Source: Kistimonas sp. bin40 (GTDB lineage Bacteria > Pseudomonadota > Gammaproteobacteria > Pseudomonadales > Endozoicomonadaceae). From it: 64,000 nt of DNA. The stretch lies in the NCBI GenBank assembly GCA_002238585.1, contig MPMQ01000015.1, forward strand, positions 1-64,000. The letters are read 5' to 3'. Shown here piece after piece: positions 45,581 through 55,526 of this stretch; within the stretch, counting starts at the first letter, position 1, and each line of letters starts with the position of its first letter. The position numbers and the translations under genes were made by a program. The notes beneath the pieces are model-generated. The model had not been told where the DNA came from and searched no databases. It saw only the letters and a program-made list of their open reading frames with translations.

Positions 45581-46450
45581 ATGCCGACTGCAAAATACAT
45601 CATTGGACTGGCTGTTCTCTTGCTGCTGGCGGCCTGTTCCAGCACAGGAAAGAAAGTGGATGAAAGCCTGGCTGAGGCTCACCTGTACCAGCAGGCCAGC
45701 AATCTCCTCGATAAAAAAGATTATGTGGAGGCCGTCGACTTTCTCAGGGCACTGGAGTCCCGCTATCCATTTGGTCCTTTCTCGCAACAAGGCCAGATGG
45801 ATCTGATATTCGCCTATTACAAAAACAACGATTTCGAGGAGGCCGGGGCTGCTGCCGAGCGTTTTCTCCGCCTTCACCCCCAGCACGCCAATGTGGCTTA
45901 TGCCTATTATATGCGTGCATTGGCGTCTTACTCTGTTGATGCCAAGCCCATGACGCGCTATCTTCCGGTGGACGCGTCACGCCGGGATCCTGGTCGAGCT
46001 CGCCAGTCGCTGGATGAATTTACCGAGTTCCTCTATCTTTTTCCGGACAGCCGTTACGCCGAGGACTCTCGCAAGCATGTGGTGTCTTTGCGTAATCGTC
46101 TGGCGCGCCATGAACTGCATGCGGCTGACTATTACATGAAACGCAAAGCCTATGTGGCAGCGATCAACCGGGGGCGCTATGTTGTGGAACACTTCCAGGG
46201 TACGGGTGTTGTAGAACAGGCCCTGGGTGTGATGGTTGAGGGCTATCTGAGACTCGGCCTCGAGGCGCCGGCCAAAGAATCCATGGCTGTACTCAGCAGC
46301 AATTTTCCGAACAGTACTTTGCTCGACAAGAAAGGCCAGTTTGTGGGCTACCGGGAATACGATGACGTGGACCCCAGTATTCTCAATACGTTGACTTTTG
46401 GTCTGCTCGGAACCTCACATCAAACTCCTTCTCCGGTATCTCCACCATGA
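45581..46450 (+). CDS. bamD: Outer-membrane assembly lipoprotein BamD
   Basis: BamD is the essential lipoprotein of the BAM complex that folds outer-membrane beta-barrels. ATG 45581 gives a lipoprotein signal [19 protein letters not shown] with lipid-accepting Cys19, so it is chosen over the longer frame to 45404 (289 aa). TPR-like repeats follow: [39 protein letters not shown], and [15 protein letters not shown]. Its stop overlaps the next gene's ATG by 4 nt. Confidence 0.95.
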   Translation: MPTAKYIIGLAVLLLLAACSSTGKKVDESLAEAHLYQQASNLLDKKDYVEAVDFLRALESRYPFGPFSQQGQMDLIFAYYKNNDFEEAGAAAERFLRLHPQHANVAYAYYMRALASYSVDAKPMTRYLPVDASRRDPGRARQSLDEFTEFLYLFPDSRYAEDSRKHVVSLRNRLARHELHAADYYMKRKAYVAAINRGRYVVEHFQGTGVVEQALGVMVEGYLRLGLEAPAKESMAVLSSNFPNSTLLDKKGQFVGYREYDDVDPSILNTLTFGLLGTSHQTPSPVSPP

Positions 46451-46674
46451 AGACCAGTACCGCCCCTGAGCGCGATTCCTCCGTCCACAGCCATAGCCGC
46501 TGTCCAGCTTGTGGGGCCCCGGTCAACTGGTCAGAGCGCCCACCGCATCGTCCATTCTGTTCTGAGCGGTGTCGCACTCTTGATCTGGGTGCCTGGGCCG
46601 GAGAGGAATATCGGATTCCGGTCGCTTCAGACCCTTTTGTATTGGCCACAGAATCACCTGTTGAAGATCCCTGA
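46447..46674 (+). CDS. yacG: YacG-like zinc-finger DNA gyrase inhibitor
   Basis: YacG is a small four-Cys zinc protein that binds GyrB. The pattern [20 protein letters not shown] and SERC followed by [14 protein letters not shown] matches the family. The product has 75 residues, with a ~17-residue Ser/His-rich N-terminal extension. It overlaps bamD (ATGA), so the two are translationally coupled. YacG more often sits beside coaE, so the bamD pairing is slightly unusual. Confidence 0.88.
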   Translation: MKTSTAPERDSSVHSHSRCPACGAPVNWSERPPHRPFCSERCRTLDLGAWAGEEYRIPVASDPFVLATESPVEDP

Positions 46675-47277
<603 letters not shown>

Positions 47278-47556
47278 CTAGCCGATATGGAAACCGCTTG
47301 GCATGGGGCTCAGGTTGTCATTGCCTTCAATGTGAACCCTCTTGACGTGTGCTTCCGGTGGCCCTTCCTTGAGTAGCTGAATCAAGCTGGCAAGACCTTC
47401 TGATTGGCCGCAGGCCGTGACAAGAACACTGCCATCAGGGCAGTTTATGGCCGAGCCGACAATGCCCAGATGCTCGGCCTGCTTCTGAGTCCAGATTCTG
47501 TAGGAGACGCCCTGGACTCGCCCTTCTATCCGGACCTGTTTACAGAGAACCTCCAT
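47278..47556 (-). CDS. acyP: Acylphosphatase
   Basis: This 92-residue enzyme hydrolyses carboxyl phosphates. ATG 47556 is chosen because GGAGGTG lies 7 nt upstream. The signature is GRVQGVSYRIWTQ (catalytic Arg) and NCPDGSVLV with the conserved Asn. It lies 48 nt after queE on the same strand and may be cotranscribed with queC-queE. Confidence 0.92.
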   Translation of the reverse strand: MEVLCKQVRIEGRVQGVSYRIWTQKQAEHLGIVGSAINCPDGSVLVTACGQSEGLASLIQLLKEGPPEAHVKRVHIEGNDNLSPMPSGFHIG

Positions 47557-47604
47557 AAAAAAACACCTCCAGCACCAGGCAATGTCGAATAACATCGGAA
47601 AAAA

Positions 47605-48267
47605 TTATGCAATGTCCAGGATTTTGTGGCACTGCAGGTTCAATCGCCAGCGCGGATTCCTGAGGCAGTACTCCACCGCACTACGCGTTGCCGAATTACG
47701 ATAGAGAGCATCCTGAGCCTGACGATGAGGGTCTACAACTGGGCTGAGGTAATAGTAACGCGCCTCTATGTATTCAAAATCAGAAGGCATGGCCATGGCC
47801 TGCGGAAACACCAGCTTCAGCTCATCGCAGCGAGTGACCACAATCTTGCTTCCAGCTTTGGGGCTGACAACGGACCAGTCGACAGCCGCAGGAACAGGCA
47901 AGGTACCGTTAGTCTCGATGGCCACTTCAAAGCCACGCTTTTGCAGTGCCTCTATGAGAGGAGTATCGAGCTGCAGGAGCGGCTCGCCTCCCGTGCAGAC
48001 CACCAGGGGACGACCGCCCCCCGTCGCGTTGCCGCCCCATAAGTGCAGGACCTGGGCCGCCAGAGCCTCTGGTGTACGGAAGGTGCCGCCTCCCTGACCA
48101 TCGGTTCCCCGAAAGTCTGTATCACAAAAGCGACACACCGCCTTGTGACGATCCTGCTCACGCCCGCTCCACAGGTTGCAGCCACTGAAGCGGCAGAACA
48201 CGGCAGGCCGTCCACTGTTATGTCCCTCGCCCTGGAGGGTATAGAACATTTCTTTGACGCTGTACAT
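47605..48267 (-). CDS. queE: 7-carboxy-7-deazaguanine synthase QueE
   Basis: QueE is a radical SAM enzyme of queuosine synthesis. The 220-residue protein has the start MYSVKEMFYTLQGEGHNSGR, the atypical cluster-binding Cys set (CNLWSGREQDRHKAVCRFCD: Cys-x14-Cys-x2-Cys) of the Pseudomonas-type enzyme, CTGGEPLLQ and ETNGTLPVP. ATG 48267 shares TGATG with the queC stop, so translation is coupled. Confidence 0.95.
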   Translation of the reverse strand: MYSVKEMFYTLQGEGHNSGRPAVFCRFSGCNLWSGREQDRHKAVCRFCDTDFRGTDGQGGGTFRTPEALAAQVLHLWGGNATGGGRPLVVCTGGEPLLQLDTPLIEALQKRGFEVAIETNGTLPVPAAVDWSVVSPKAGSKIVVTRCDELKLVFPQAMAMPSDFEYIEARYYYLSPVVDPHRQAQDALYRNSATRSAVEYCLRNPRWRLNLQCHKILDIA

Positions 48268-48962
48268 CAAATGGGTGCCTGGTCTTCATAGATCAATGGG
48301 TCACAAGCCTGGTTGGCGGCGAACGCTTGTAGTCGTTCCAGACAGGCGCTGCAGCGGCCACAAGAATGCTTGCGCCCGTTGTAGCAGGTCCAGGTGTCGG
48401 AATAATCCAGTTCCATCGCCAGGCCCCGGCGCAGGATATCGGCCTTGCTGGCATGCAACCAGGGAGCCTCCACCTTTACCGGCTGCCAGTCACACAGGCG
48501 CGTGACGCCGTTGATTGCCTCAACAAACTCAGGACGGCAATCCGGGTAAAGGACGTGATCCCCGGCGTGAGCCCCATAGAAAACAACATCTGCTTTTTTG
48601 GACAGGGCATAAGATACAGCCAGCGAAAGCATCACCATATTGCGGTTGGGGACGACGGTTTGCTTCATGTTTTCTGTGCCGTAGTTTCCTTCGGGTACAT
48701 CAGTTCCGGTCGATGTGAGGGCCGAGTCCCCAAAAATTCCTGCGATAGAGGAAAGATCGACTATTTTGTGTTCAATTCCAAGGCCGGCGCTGACTTTGGC
48801 TGCGCACTCGAGTTCCCGGCTGTGTCTCTGGCCGTAGTTGAAGGAAATGGCGGCTGCATTGTAACCCAGTGCCCGGACATGGTGGAGGACTGTGAAGGAG
48901 TCCATGCCGCCGGAGTACACGACAACAGCTTTGCGGGAAGAGCAGGAGTACTGGTTATCCAT
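48267..48962 (-). CDS. queC: 7-cyano-7-deazaguanine synthase QueC
   Basis: QueC makes preQ0 with ATP. The 231-residue protein has the PP-loop VVYSGGMDSFTVLHHV, SFNYGQRHSRELECA, VVPNRNMVMLSLAVS and the C-terminal zinc site CGRCSACLERLQAF plus an upstream Cys (TCYNGRKHSC). It is the first gene of queC-queE-(acyP), showing the cell makes queuosine itself. It is adjacent to a tRNA cluster, as is common. Confidence 0.95.
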   Translation of the reverse strand: MDNQYSCSSRKAVVVYSGGMDSFTVLHHVRALGYNAAAISFNYGQRHSRELECAAKVSAGLGIEHKIVDLSSIAGIFGDSALTSTGTDVPEGNYGTENMKQTVVPNRNMVMLSLAVSYALSKKADVVFYGAHAGDHVLYPDCRPEFVEAINGVTRLCDWQPVKVEAPWLHASKADILRRGLAMELDYSDTWTCYNGRKHSCGRCSACLERLQAFAANQACDPLIYEDQAPI

Positions 48963-49264
48963 AGTTCACTCAAGTCAGGAAGCAGGGTCGACGTTCAGCG
49001 GCCTCGATGATTTGCCCGGTGCTTCAGTGCCGGGCTCGCAGTCGGCGAAGGTGGCACGTAGCTTTCGACAGGCTGCGGACCGCCGTGAGCTATTTGGCGC
49101 GCCCACTCTAAATTTGGGGCGCCCACTCTATAAGGTGGGCCCGTTTCAAGCAATAGATGATGTCAATTCAGGCAGGGTGTTTGCCGATCGTTCAGTGGCC
49201 AGCTGGTTGGTTTGACTGTGTCTGGGTGCGCCAGGCCGCAGCTGGCAAGGGCGGGGAGATCAGG
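48963..49264. other. Intergenic region upstream of tRNA genes
   Basis: No gene is seen. A direct repeat of GCGCCCACTCTA(A/T)A lies at about 49098-49132. Confidence 0.45.
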
Positions 49265-49266
49265 AG

Positions 49267-49294
49267 TTGACACGGTTGCGCACTTCCGTATAAT
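49267..49294 (+). promoter_or_regulatory. Consensus sigma-70 promoter of the tRNA operon
   Basis: TTGACA (49267-49272) and TATAAT (49289-49294) are both perfect and separated by 16 nt. They lie 64 nt before tRNA-His, with a GC-rich discriminator (CCGCCGGG) just downstream as in stringently controlled stable-RNA promoters. Confidence 0.8.
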
Positions 49295-49357
49295 CCGCCG
49301 GGTATCCGTTGTGCGGGACCCTCTGTGTCTTGCTCTGCGGTGCGCCGAGGGTTGAGT

Positions 49358-49434
49358 GGTGGACGTAGCTCAGTTGGTAGAGCCCAGGATTGTGATTCCT
49401 GTGGTCGAGGGTTCGAGCCCCTCCGTCCACCCCA
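49358..49434 (+). tRNA. tRNA-His (anticodon GUG)
   Basis: A 77-nt cloverleaf with the extra 5' G typical of tRNA-His. The acceptor is GTGGACG/CGTCCAC, the anticodon loop ATTGTGATT contains GTG, the T-loop is TTCGAGC and CCA is encoded. Confidence 0.95.
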
Positions 49435-49738
49435 TTAAAACTCCTTTCGCAAGCCTCCGGACGCGTGCTGCTATCCAGATGTGGTGCGTTTTTCTGTGGG
49501 CGCGGAGGTCGCGGAGACAGGAATAGCAAGGAAACAAAAGGCAGGTTGTTGGTGCCAAGCGCTGTGATCCGTGTTTGAGGGGCATCTGATGATGAGCCTG
49601 GAGTCAGAAGGCCTGACTCGTGTATGCGTGGATCGGGTTCACCTGCTGCTCCGTTGCGTGGGTAGCGCGTGTGCGACGTTTTCCTTGCGCAATTTCTTAT
49701 GCAATTCCGGACTTTTGTAGACTCCCCTTCTTGACTCA
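49435..49738. other. Spacer between tRNA-His and tRNA-Leu
   Basis: About 300 nt with no gene found. In relatives further tRNAs (such as Arg or Pro) often occupy this cluster, but none is recognisable here. Confidence 0.45.
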
Positions 49739-49823
49739 GCGGATGTGGTGGAACTGGTAGACACGCTGGCTTTAGGTGCCAGTGCCGAGAGGTGTGAGAG
49801 TTCGAATCTCTCCATCCGCACCA
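49739..49823 (+). tRNA. tRNA-Leu (anticodon UAG)
   Basis: An 85-nt class II tRNA. The acceptor is GCGGATG/CATCCGC, the anticodon stem is CTGGC/GCCAG with loop TTTAGGT (TAG), a variable arm follows (TGCCGAGAGGTG), the T-loop is TTCGAAT and ACCA is encoded. It is followed by tig, as in Pseudomonas. Confidence 0.95.
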
Positions 49824-49979
49824 TCGACTTGAAAGCCTGAGCTGCACTATCGGTGTTTTATGGTGTTTGCCGGAAAGTCGAAGAAAGTGTCCCGCCGTTT
49901 TGAGCGGCACAGCATCGGGCACTGCAAATGGCTGTATCGTTCCTGCTTGCACTCTCACTGTTTTTTATAAGGATCACGC

Positions 49980-51554
49980 ATGCAAGTCTCTCTCGAAATC
50001 ATGTCCGACCTTGAACGTCGCCTGAAAATCTCGGTGCCTGCACAGTTGGTCGAAGAGAAAGTCAACGATCAGCTTCTGCGGCTGACGCGCTCTGTCAAGC
50101 TCAAGGGTTTTCGTCCTGGCAAGGTGCCTCTCAAGATAGTGCGGATGCATTACGGGGTCGAAGCTCGCCAGGAGGCTATCGGCTGGCTGATGCAGTCTTC
50201 CTGCAGTGAGGCGATAAAAGAGCATGGACTCAATCCTGCCTCTCCTCCCAACCTGGAAGCTCTCAACGTCCAGGAGGGCGCCGATCTTGAATTTGCGGCC
50301 ACTCTTGAGATCTGCCCGGAAGTCAAGCTGGCAGACTTCACTGAAATCGAAGTGAACAAACCCGTTGCCGAAATTGCTGACTCTGACATTGACACCATGA
50401 TCGAGGAGCTCCGCAAGCAGAATCGACGTCTGAAAGACCTTGCCCCGGAGGTGCCTGCAGAAAAGGGGCACTTGGTGACATTTGATCACAAAAGCATTGT
50501 CCAGGGAGATAGCGCTGAAAGGGGAGAGGGTACAGGTCAGAAAGTTGTTCTGGGAGACGGCGAGATGATTCCTGGCCTGGAAGACGCGATGATCGGCATG
50601 AAAGTGGGTGAGACGAAGGACGTTGAAGTCACTTACCCTGATGATTTCGGACAAGTAAAGCTGCGCGGACAGCGCGGGCTCGTCACTATCACGGTCAAGG
50701 GCGTTGGCGAGCGTGTTCTGCCGGAAGTCGATGAAGAATTTTGTGGGCTCTACGGCGTTAAAGAGGGGGGGGTGGAAGCCCTGCGCGCTGAAGTCTCACG
50801 CAATATGCAACGCGAGCTGAAGCAAGCCATCAAAAGGAAGGTCAAAGATCAGGTTATGCAGGGCCTGTTGGCACTGAATCCGATACCACTTCCCCAGGCG
50901 TTGGTGAGCGAAGAGGCAGAACGACTTGAGAAGCAGTACATCCAGCGCCTTGCGGATCGAGGGGTGCCTGAGACGCAAATACCAAGTGGCTTTGCAGAGA
51001 ACCTCCGGCCTGAAGCCAGTCGGCGAGTGCAGCTGGGTTTTGTTGTTGGTGCTGTTGTACAAAAGCACGGCCTTGAAGCCAAGCCGGAGCGTGTGGACGC
51101 CATGTTGCAGGATGTGGCTGCTGCGTATCAGTCGCCACAGGATGTGATCAGATGGTACAAGAACAACGAGCAGCAACTCGACATGATCCGTCAGATTGTC
51201 CTCGAAGATGAGGTGGTGGATACTGTTTTGGGTGCCGCCAAGCTGACGGAGATGCACTGCAGTTACGCAGAGGCAGTTAAAGCTGCCGATGCCGATCCTG
51301 AACTTTCGGCTGAGAAGGCTGAGAAGGCTGAGAAAGCTGATAAGGCTGAGAAGGCTGAGAAAGCTGAGAAAGCTGAGAAAGCTGAGAAAGCTGAGAAAGC
51401 TGAGAAAGCTGAGAAAGCTGAGAAAGCTGAGAAAGCTGAGAAAGCTGAGAAAGCTGAGAAAGCTGATAAGGCCAAGAAGGCTAAGAAAGCTAAGGCTGAA
51501 AAAGTTGACAAGGCGGACAAGGCTGATAGCCAAGCTGACAGCCAGCAAGCCTGA
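49980..51554 (+). CDS. tig: Trigger factor with Ala-Glu-Lys repeat tail
   Basis: Trigger factor is the ribosome-bound chaperone and prolyl isomerase. The ATG follows AAGGA at 7 nt. The ribosome-binding domain has [16 protein letters not shown], where the usual GFRxGKxP signature is kept. The PPIase domain (about residues 150-245) and C-terminal chaperone arms to residue ~440 are normal. The usual length is ~435, but this protein has 524 residues. From about residue 442 a 9-nt unit (GCTGAGAAA) is repeated ~17 times with a few ADK variants, then a [12 protein letters not shown] run and an SQADSQQA end. The tail should form a long charged helix or be disordered. Repeat number may vary between strains. 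Confidence 0.93.
   Translation: MQVSLEIMSDLERRLKISVPAQLVEEKVNDQLLRLTRSVKLKGFRPGKVPLKIVRMHYGVEARQEAIGWLMQSSCSEAIKEHGLNPASPPNLEALNVQEGADLEFAATLEICPEVKLADFTEIEVNKPVAEIADSDIDTMIEELRKQNRRLKDLAPEVPAEKGHLVTFDHKSIVQGDSAERGEGTGQKVVLGDGEMIPGLEDAMIGMKVGETKDVEVTYPDDFGQVKLRGQRGLVTITVKGVGERVLPEVDEEFCGLYGVKEGGVEALRAEVSRNMQRELKQAIKRKVKDQVMQGLLALNPIPLPQALVSEEAERLEKQYIQRLADRGVPETQIPSGFAENLRPEASRRVQLGFVVGAVVQKHGLEAKPERVDAMLQDVAAAYQSPQDVIRWYKNNEQQLDMIRQIVLEDEVVDTVLGAAKLTEMHCSYAEAVKAADADPELSAEKAEKAEKADKAEKAEKAEKAEKAEKAEKAEKAEKAEKAEKAEKAEKAEKADKAKKAKKAKAEKVDKADKADSQADSQQA
51309..51500 (+). repeat. In-frame 9-nt tandem repeat within tig
   Basis: Units of GCTGAGAAA/G (Ala-Glu-Lys) repeat about 17-18 times with near identity, interrupted by GATAAG variants. 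Because the unit is 9 nt, copy-number change keeps reading frame. Confidence 0.9.
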
Positions 51555-51597
51555 CTTCGATAAGAGCAGATGCGAATACGGGCCCTGCCCCTCTGAT

Positions 51598-52266
51598 ATG
51601 ACGACAAGGAATATGCTCAGAACTATGTCTTATCCAGCCGACTACAGTGTCCCAAGCGTGTCAGCCAGTGGGCTGGTCCCGATCGTTGTGGAACAAACAG
51701 CCCGCGGTGAGCGTTCCTATGACATCTACTCCCGCCTGCTGAAAGAACGGGTCATCTTTCTCGTAGGGCAGGTCGAAGATCACATGGCCAACCTGATTGT
51801 GGCGCAGATGTTGTTTCTGGAGGCAGAAAATCCAGACAAAGACATCCATCTGTACATTAACTCCCCGGGTGGCTCTGTGACAGCTGGCATGGCCATCTAT
51901 GACACCATGCAATTTATCAAGCCCAGTGTCTGCACTTACTGTATAGGCCAGGCGGCCAGTATGGGAGCACTTCTTCTGGCTGCGGGGGCCCCTGAAAAAC
52001 GCTTCTGCCTTCCACACTCCAGGGTTATGATTCATCAGCCTTTGGGCGGGTTCCAGGGCCAGGCGTCTGACATAGAAATACATGCCCGCGAAATTCTGGC
52101 CATCAAGCAAAAACTGAACAAGGTACTGGCCAGCCACACGGGCCAATCGCTGAAAGTCATCGAAAGGGATACAGACCGCGATAACTTTTTGTCTGCGGAA
52201 GAGGCTGTAAAATACGGTCTGGTGGATAAAGTTATGGACAAACGTGTTATTGACAAGAAAGAATAG
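51598..52266 (+). CDS. clpP: ATP-dependent Clp protease proteolytic subunit
   Basis: ClpP forms the 14-mer peptidase used by ClpX and ClpA. The start could be ATG 51598 (222 aa), 51613 or 51625 (MSYPADYS); the propeptide is variable in this family. The long frame open from 51289 is only the shadow of the tig repeat. Catalytic residues are in [17 protein letters not shown] (Ser), [14 protein letters not shown] (His) and the later Asp in [14 protein letters not shown]. It lies 43 nt after tig and upstream of clpX, the standard order. Confidence 0.96.
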   Translation: MTTRNMLRTMSYPADYSVPSVSASGLVPIVVEQTARGERSYDIYSRLLKERVIFLVGQVEDHMANLIVAQMLFLEAENPDKDIHLYINSPGGSVTAGMAIYDTMQFIKPSVCTYCIGQAASMGALLLAAGAPEKRFCLPHSRVMIHQPLGGFQGQASDIEIHAREILAIKQKLNKVLASHTGQSLKVIERDTDRDNFLSAEEAVKYGLVDKVMDKRVIDKKE

Positions 52267-52277
52267 AGTCTTGCAGT

Positions 52278-52296
52278 GCCGCCGTTTTACGGCGGC
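52278..52296 (+). terminator. Hairpin between clpP and clpX
   Basis: GCCGCCG and CGGCGGC pair around TTTTA, 11 nt after the clpP stop. The weak TGTT tail suggests partial termination or an mRNA-stabilising structure rather than full termination. Confidence 0.45.
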
Positions 52297-52511
52297 TGTT
52301 CATGAGTTGCAGTCAACTGACTTGAAGGGCCTCCTTGAAAAATTGCGCAAAAGGCTACATCTTGTCCTGATGAATCGCAGCGTCTCCTGGACGGAGGGGC
52401 TGCGCGTTCTGTTGTGTCGGTTTTCGACCGACGTCATTGTCTGCGTCCTTGAGTCGAAAATTTTTGACTGTTTTTCCAGACAGTCCCGTATATACCATCA
52501 GGGGATTGCTC

Positions 52512-53861
52512 ATGACTGACAAAACAAGTGGAAAAGGGCAGCGAGAAAATGGCAGCAAGCTGCTCTACTGTTCTTTCTGTGGAAAGAGCCAGCATGAAGT
52601 GTGCAAGCTGATTGCAGGGCCCTCCGTTTTTATCTGCGGTGAGTGTGTTGATCTGTGCAACGACATCATTCGCGAGGAAGTGCGCGAACAGGCGGCTGAG
52701 CAGGCCAAAGACAAGCTTCCTGTTCCCAAAGAGATAAAGGAAACGCTTGACCAGTACGTGATCGGGCAGCAGCGGGCCAAGAAGGTTCTTTCTGTTGCTG
52801 TGTACAATCACTACAAACGTTTGCAGGCGCGTGAGGAGCTGCCTCCGCTGGATGCCAAGCAGGGCAAAAATGGCAAGGCTCAGGAAGTTGAGCTCGGAAA
52901 GAGCAATATCTTGCTGATAGGTCCGACCGGCTCGGGAAAGACACTCCTGGCCGAGACTTTGGCCCGTCTGCTTGATGTTCCTTTCACTATTGCTGACGCG
53001 ACCACCCTTACGGAAGCAGGGTATGTGGGCGAGGATGTTGAAAACATCATTCAGAAGCTGTTGCAAAAATGTGAGTACGATGTAGAAAAAGCCCAGAGAG
53101 GCATTGTTTACATTGATGAAATTGACAAAATTTCTCGCAAGGCGGACAACCCTTCGATAACGCGGGACGTTTCTGGAGAAGGTGTCCAGCAAGCGCTCCT
53201 GAAATTGATAGAGGGCACAGTTGCTTCCGTTCCTCCACAGGGGGGGCGCAAGCACCCGCAGCAGGAGTTTCTTCAGGTCGACACGAGCAATATTCTCTTC
53301 GTCTGCGGTGGGGCGTTTGCGGGCCTTGAAAAAGTTATCCGGGAACGTACCGACAAGGGAGGCATTGGGTTTACGGCCGACGTCCACAGTCAGGAGAATG
53401 ATCACAGTGCGGCCGAAGCTTTCAAGGAAGTCGAACCGGAGGACCTTGTGAAATTTGGTCTTATACCCGAGTTCGTTGGCCGCCTTCCCGTTGTGGCTAC
53501 TTTGGAGGAGCTGGATGCTGAGGCACTGGTTCGTATTCTTGTCGAGCCAAGGAATGCGCTGACGAAGCAGTATAGCCGTCTTTTGAAGATGGAAAATGTA
53601 GAGGTGGATTTTCGCAAGGACGCACTTGAAGAAGTCGCCAGGCAAGCTATGGAGCGAAAAACAGGAGCCAGAGGCTTGCGCTCAATACTGGAGAATATTC
53701 TTCTGGAAACCATGTACGAGATACCATCAGATAAGGCAATCACCAAAATTGCTGTTGATGCCAGCGTTATTCGGGGTGAGTCAGAACCTCTGCTGATTTA
53801 TGAAAACAAGCCCAAGTCTGCTCGCTCCAGTCCTCGTGTTGCGGAGGACAAAGGGCGTTGA
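52512..53861 (+). CDS. clpX: ClpX unfoldase ATPase
   Basis: ClpX recognises and unfolds substrates for ClpP. ATG 52512 gives [15 protein letters not shown] and 449 residues. The N-terminal zinc domain is [14 protein letters not shown] and CGECVDLC. Walker A is [12 protein letters not shown], the pore loop region follows GYVGEDVEN, Walker B is VYIDEIDKI, and sensor and C-terminal motifs ([19 protein letters not shown]) are intact. In relatives lon and hupB follow; here a terminator and a repeat region follow instead. Confidence 0.97.
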   Translation: MTDKTSGKGQRENGSKLLYCSFCGKSQHEVCKLIAGPSVFICGECVDLCNDIIREEVREQAAEQAKDKLPVPKEIKETLDQYVIGQQRAKKVLSVAVYNHYKRLQAREELPPLDAKQGKNGKAQEVELGKSNILLIGPTGSGKTLLAETLARLLDVPFTIADATTLTEAGYVGEDVENIIQKLLQKCEYDVEKAQRGIVYIDEIDKISRKADNPSITRDVSGEGVQQALLKLIEGTVASVPPQGGRKHPQQEFLQVDTSNILFVCGGAFAGLEKVIRERTDKGGIGFTADVHSQENDHSAAEAFKEVEPEDLVKFGLIPEFVGRLPVVATLEELDAEALVRILVEPRNALTKQYSRLLKMENVEVDFRKDALEEVARQAMERKTGARGLRSILENILLETMYEIPSDKAITKIAVDASVIRGESEPLLIYENKPKSARSSPRVAEDKGR

Positions 53862-53933
53862 CCTTCTGTTTGAGATGTTTTGTGTGTCTCTTTCTGGTGG
53901 GCAGTCTGCGGGGTGATACCTCTCGCAGCCAGT

Positions 53934-53962
53934 GAGAAAATCGTCTGGGGCGATTTTTCTTG
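53934..53962 (+). terminator. Rho-independent terminator after clpX
   Basis: GAAAATCG pairs with CGATTTTC (one bulged T) around TCTGGGG, with T-rich TTTTTCTTGTT in the 3' arm and tail. It lies ~75 nt after the clpX stop. Confidence 0.6.
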
Positions 53963-54539
53963 TTGGAAGAATTGATTGTCTGTCGTTACGGTCTTGGCCT
54001 TTTTGTGTGATGTGGTAAGGAGTGGCTTGGCTTTTCCTTATGTAAGCTTTGGGGTAGAGAGCTGGATTCCTTCTCCCCTCCCAGGGGAGAGCGAGAATTG
54101 TGATAGCCTGAGGGGTCGGGTCCCCGCTGAGCTGTCCGTTTGGAAAGGGTGGGTCTCTTTGGTTGCTGGGGCTAGCCCATCCTTGATGGGCGGGTTGCGG
54201 GTGCGGGCACTTTTTTCATTAAGGCACCGTTTCCGCAAATAGAGTTGAAGCTTCATCGGGTGTGGCTGCGTTGCTGCGCTGCGTTGTTTTGATTGGAACT
54301 TGGGGGGGGCAAGGCGACCGCTGGTCGCTGTTGCTTCAAGCCTGTCACCGTCTTGTGCCGCCTGGCTGCGGCGCTGGATGTTGACGATGTCTTTCAACCT
54401 CTTGTTTGCGGTATCTGTAGCCCTCTCTCCAGTGTCAGACAAGGTGTGGTTGCGATCTGACGTGGGCTGACCTGACCTGCGTCAGCGTTCTTGGCAAGGG
54501 CGGAGTCGTTGTTGCCCCGCCGCTCGTCCCTCTTCACTT
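53963..54539. other. Gap between clpX terminator and palindrome array, no gene seen
   Basis: No supported gene. A hairpin TCTCCCCTCCCAGGGGAGA occurs near 54072-54091. The lon and hupB genes usual after clpX are not here. Confidence 0.45.
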
Positions 54540-55175
54540 TCATTCGTCATTCCTGCGCCCTTGTCATTCCCGCGAAGGCGGGAATCCATGTGGCACCCCC
54601 TTTCGTCATCCTCCTCCGTTGTTCTTGCGAAGGCGAGAGTCCGTGTTGCACCGCCGCTCGTCCCTCTTCACTTTCATTCGTCATTCCTGCGCCCTTGTCA
54701 TTCCCGTGAAGGCGAGAATCCATGCGGCACCGCTGTTCATACAACCTTATATTCATTCGTTATTCCTGTGTCCTCGTCATTCCCGCGAAGGCGAGAATCC
54801 ATGCGGCACCACCATTCGTCATCCCTCCTCCTTCATTCTCACAAAGGCGGGGTCCATGCGGCACCGCTGCTCATACTGCCTTATCTTCATTCGTTATTCC
54901 TGCGCTCTGTCATTCCCGCGAAAGTGAGAATCCATGCGGCACCACCGTTTGCCATCGTTCCTCCGTCATTCTCACGAAGACGGGACTCATGCGGCACCGC
55001 TGTTCATACAGCCTTATCTTCATTCGTTATTCCTGCTCCCCTGTCATCCCCGTGAAGGCGGGAATCCATGTGGCACCGCCGTTTGTCGTTCGTCCCACCT
55101 GACGTTCATTCGTCATCTCTCCCTCCGCCATTCTCACCAAGGCGGAATCCATGCAGCACCGCTGTTCATACAATC
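54540..55175 (+). repeat. Array of nine REP-like palindromes
   Basis: Nine related units begin near 54565, 54620, 54699, 54778, 54834, 54911, 54967, 55045 and 55129. The best is ATTCCCGC-GAAG-GCGGGAAT followed by CCATG(C/T)GGCACC. Spacing alternates between ~56 and ~78 nt, and the intervening sequences (GTCATTCCTGCG-like and GCTGTTCATAC-like blocks) are repeated too. So it is a tandem array of composite elements, not CRISPR. Similar short palindromes are scattered in many proteobacteria and are often mis-annotated as FPRRRES proteins. Confidence 0.85.
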
Positions 55176-55526
55176 TCACCTTATTTGTCCTCTCGGTGAC
55201 TATGGTTTCTTCCCTGTTGCCTGGCCACTACAGGGATCGGCCGGGTTACTCAAGAGGACATCTCAACTGGTGATTTTGGGACATGAAGGACTGGCGTTAA
55301 CAGACTATGCCATTCCCTTCTGGTGGTGATTTATGACGAACTCTGACGGGCACCTGTGCCCTCAATGACAACAATATACGTGGGCGAACCAGGTAGGACG
55401 TATCAGGCGTGGATAAAATCTGCGAAAACCTTGTCTAACGTCTGAACTCTGTGGAAGCCAGCACCTGAGGGCATGGTCGCAAAATACGCAGCTTCCTTGT
55501 GACAACCACATAAAGGACAAAAAGGA
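55176..55526. other. Leader region of first M60 gene with relic of a lost copy
   Basis: At about 55333-55375 the sequence ATGACGAACTCTGACGGG plus ~25 nt matches the last codons and 3' flank of the M60 gene ending at 59273. At 55395-55480 it matches the sequence found after the first M60 gene (57035-57090) and before the second (57680-57710). This looks like the scar of at least one more tandem copy. No other gene is seen. Confidence 0.6.

Noticed and set aside
49260-49958. 232-codon minus-strand frame across the tRNA genes
   Set aside because: It runs through two tRNA genes on the opposite strand, so it is a chance frame.
51289-51597. N-terminal extension of clpP rich in Arg-Lys-Leu repeats
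   Set aside because: It is the +1 frame of the tig repeat; ClpP starts are at 51598 or later.
52434-53645. 403-codon minus-strand frame opposite clpX
   Set aside because: It is the antisense of a highly conserved gene in a GC-rich genome; no family features.
54540-55175. Possible CRISPR array
   Set aside because: The repeats are imperfect palindromes of differing length, and the sequences between them are themselves repeated rather than unique; no cas genes are nearby.
54561-55329. Three overlapping plus-strand frames with FPRRRES-like protein repeats
   Set aside because: They are translations of the palindrome array in three frames; no ribosome binding site, and the frames track the DNA repeat.
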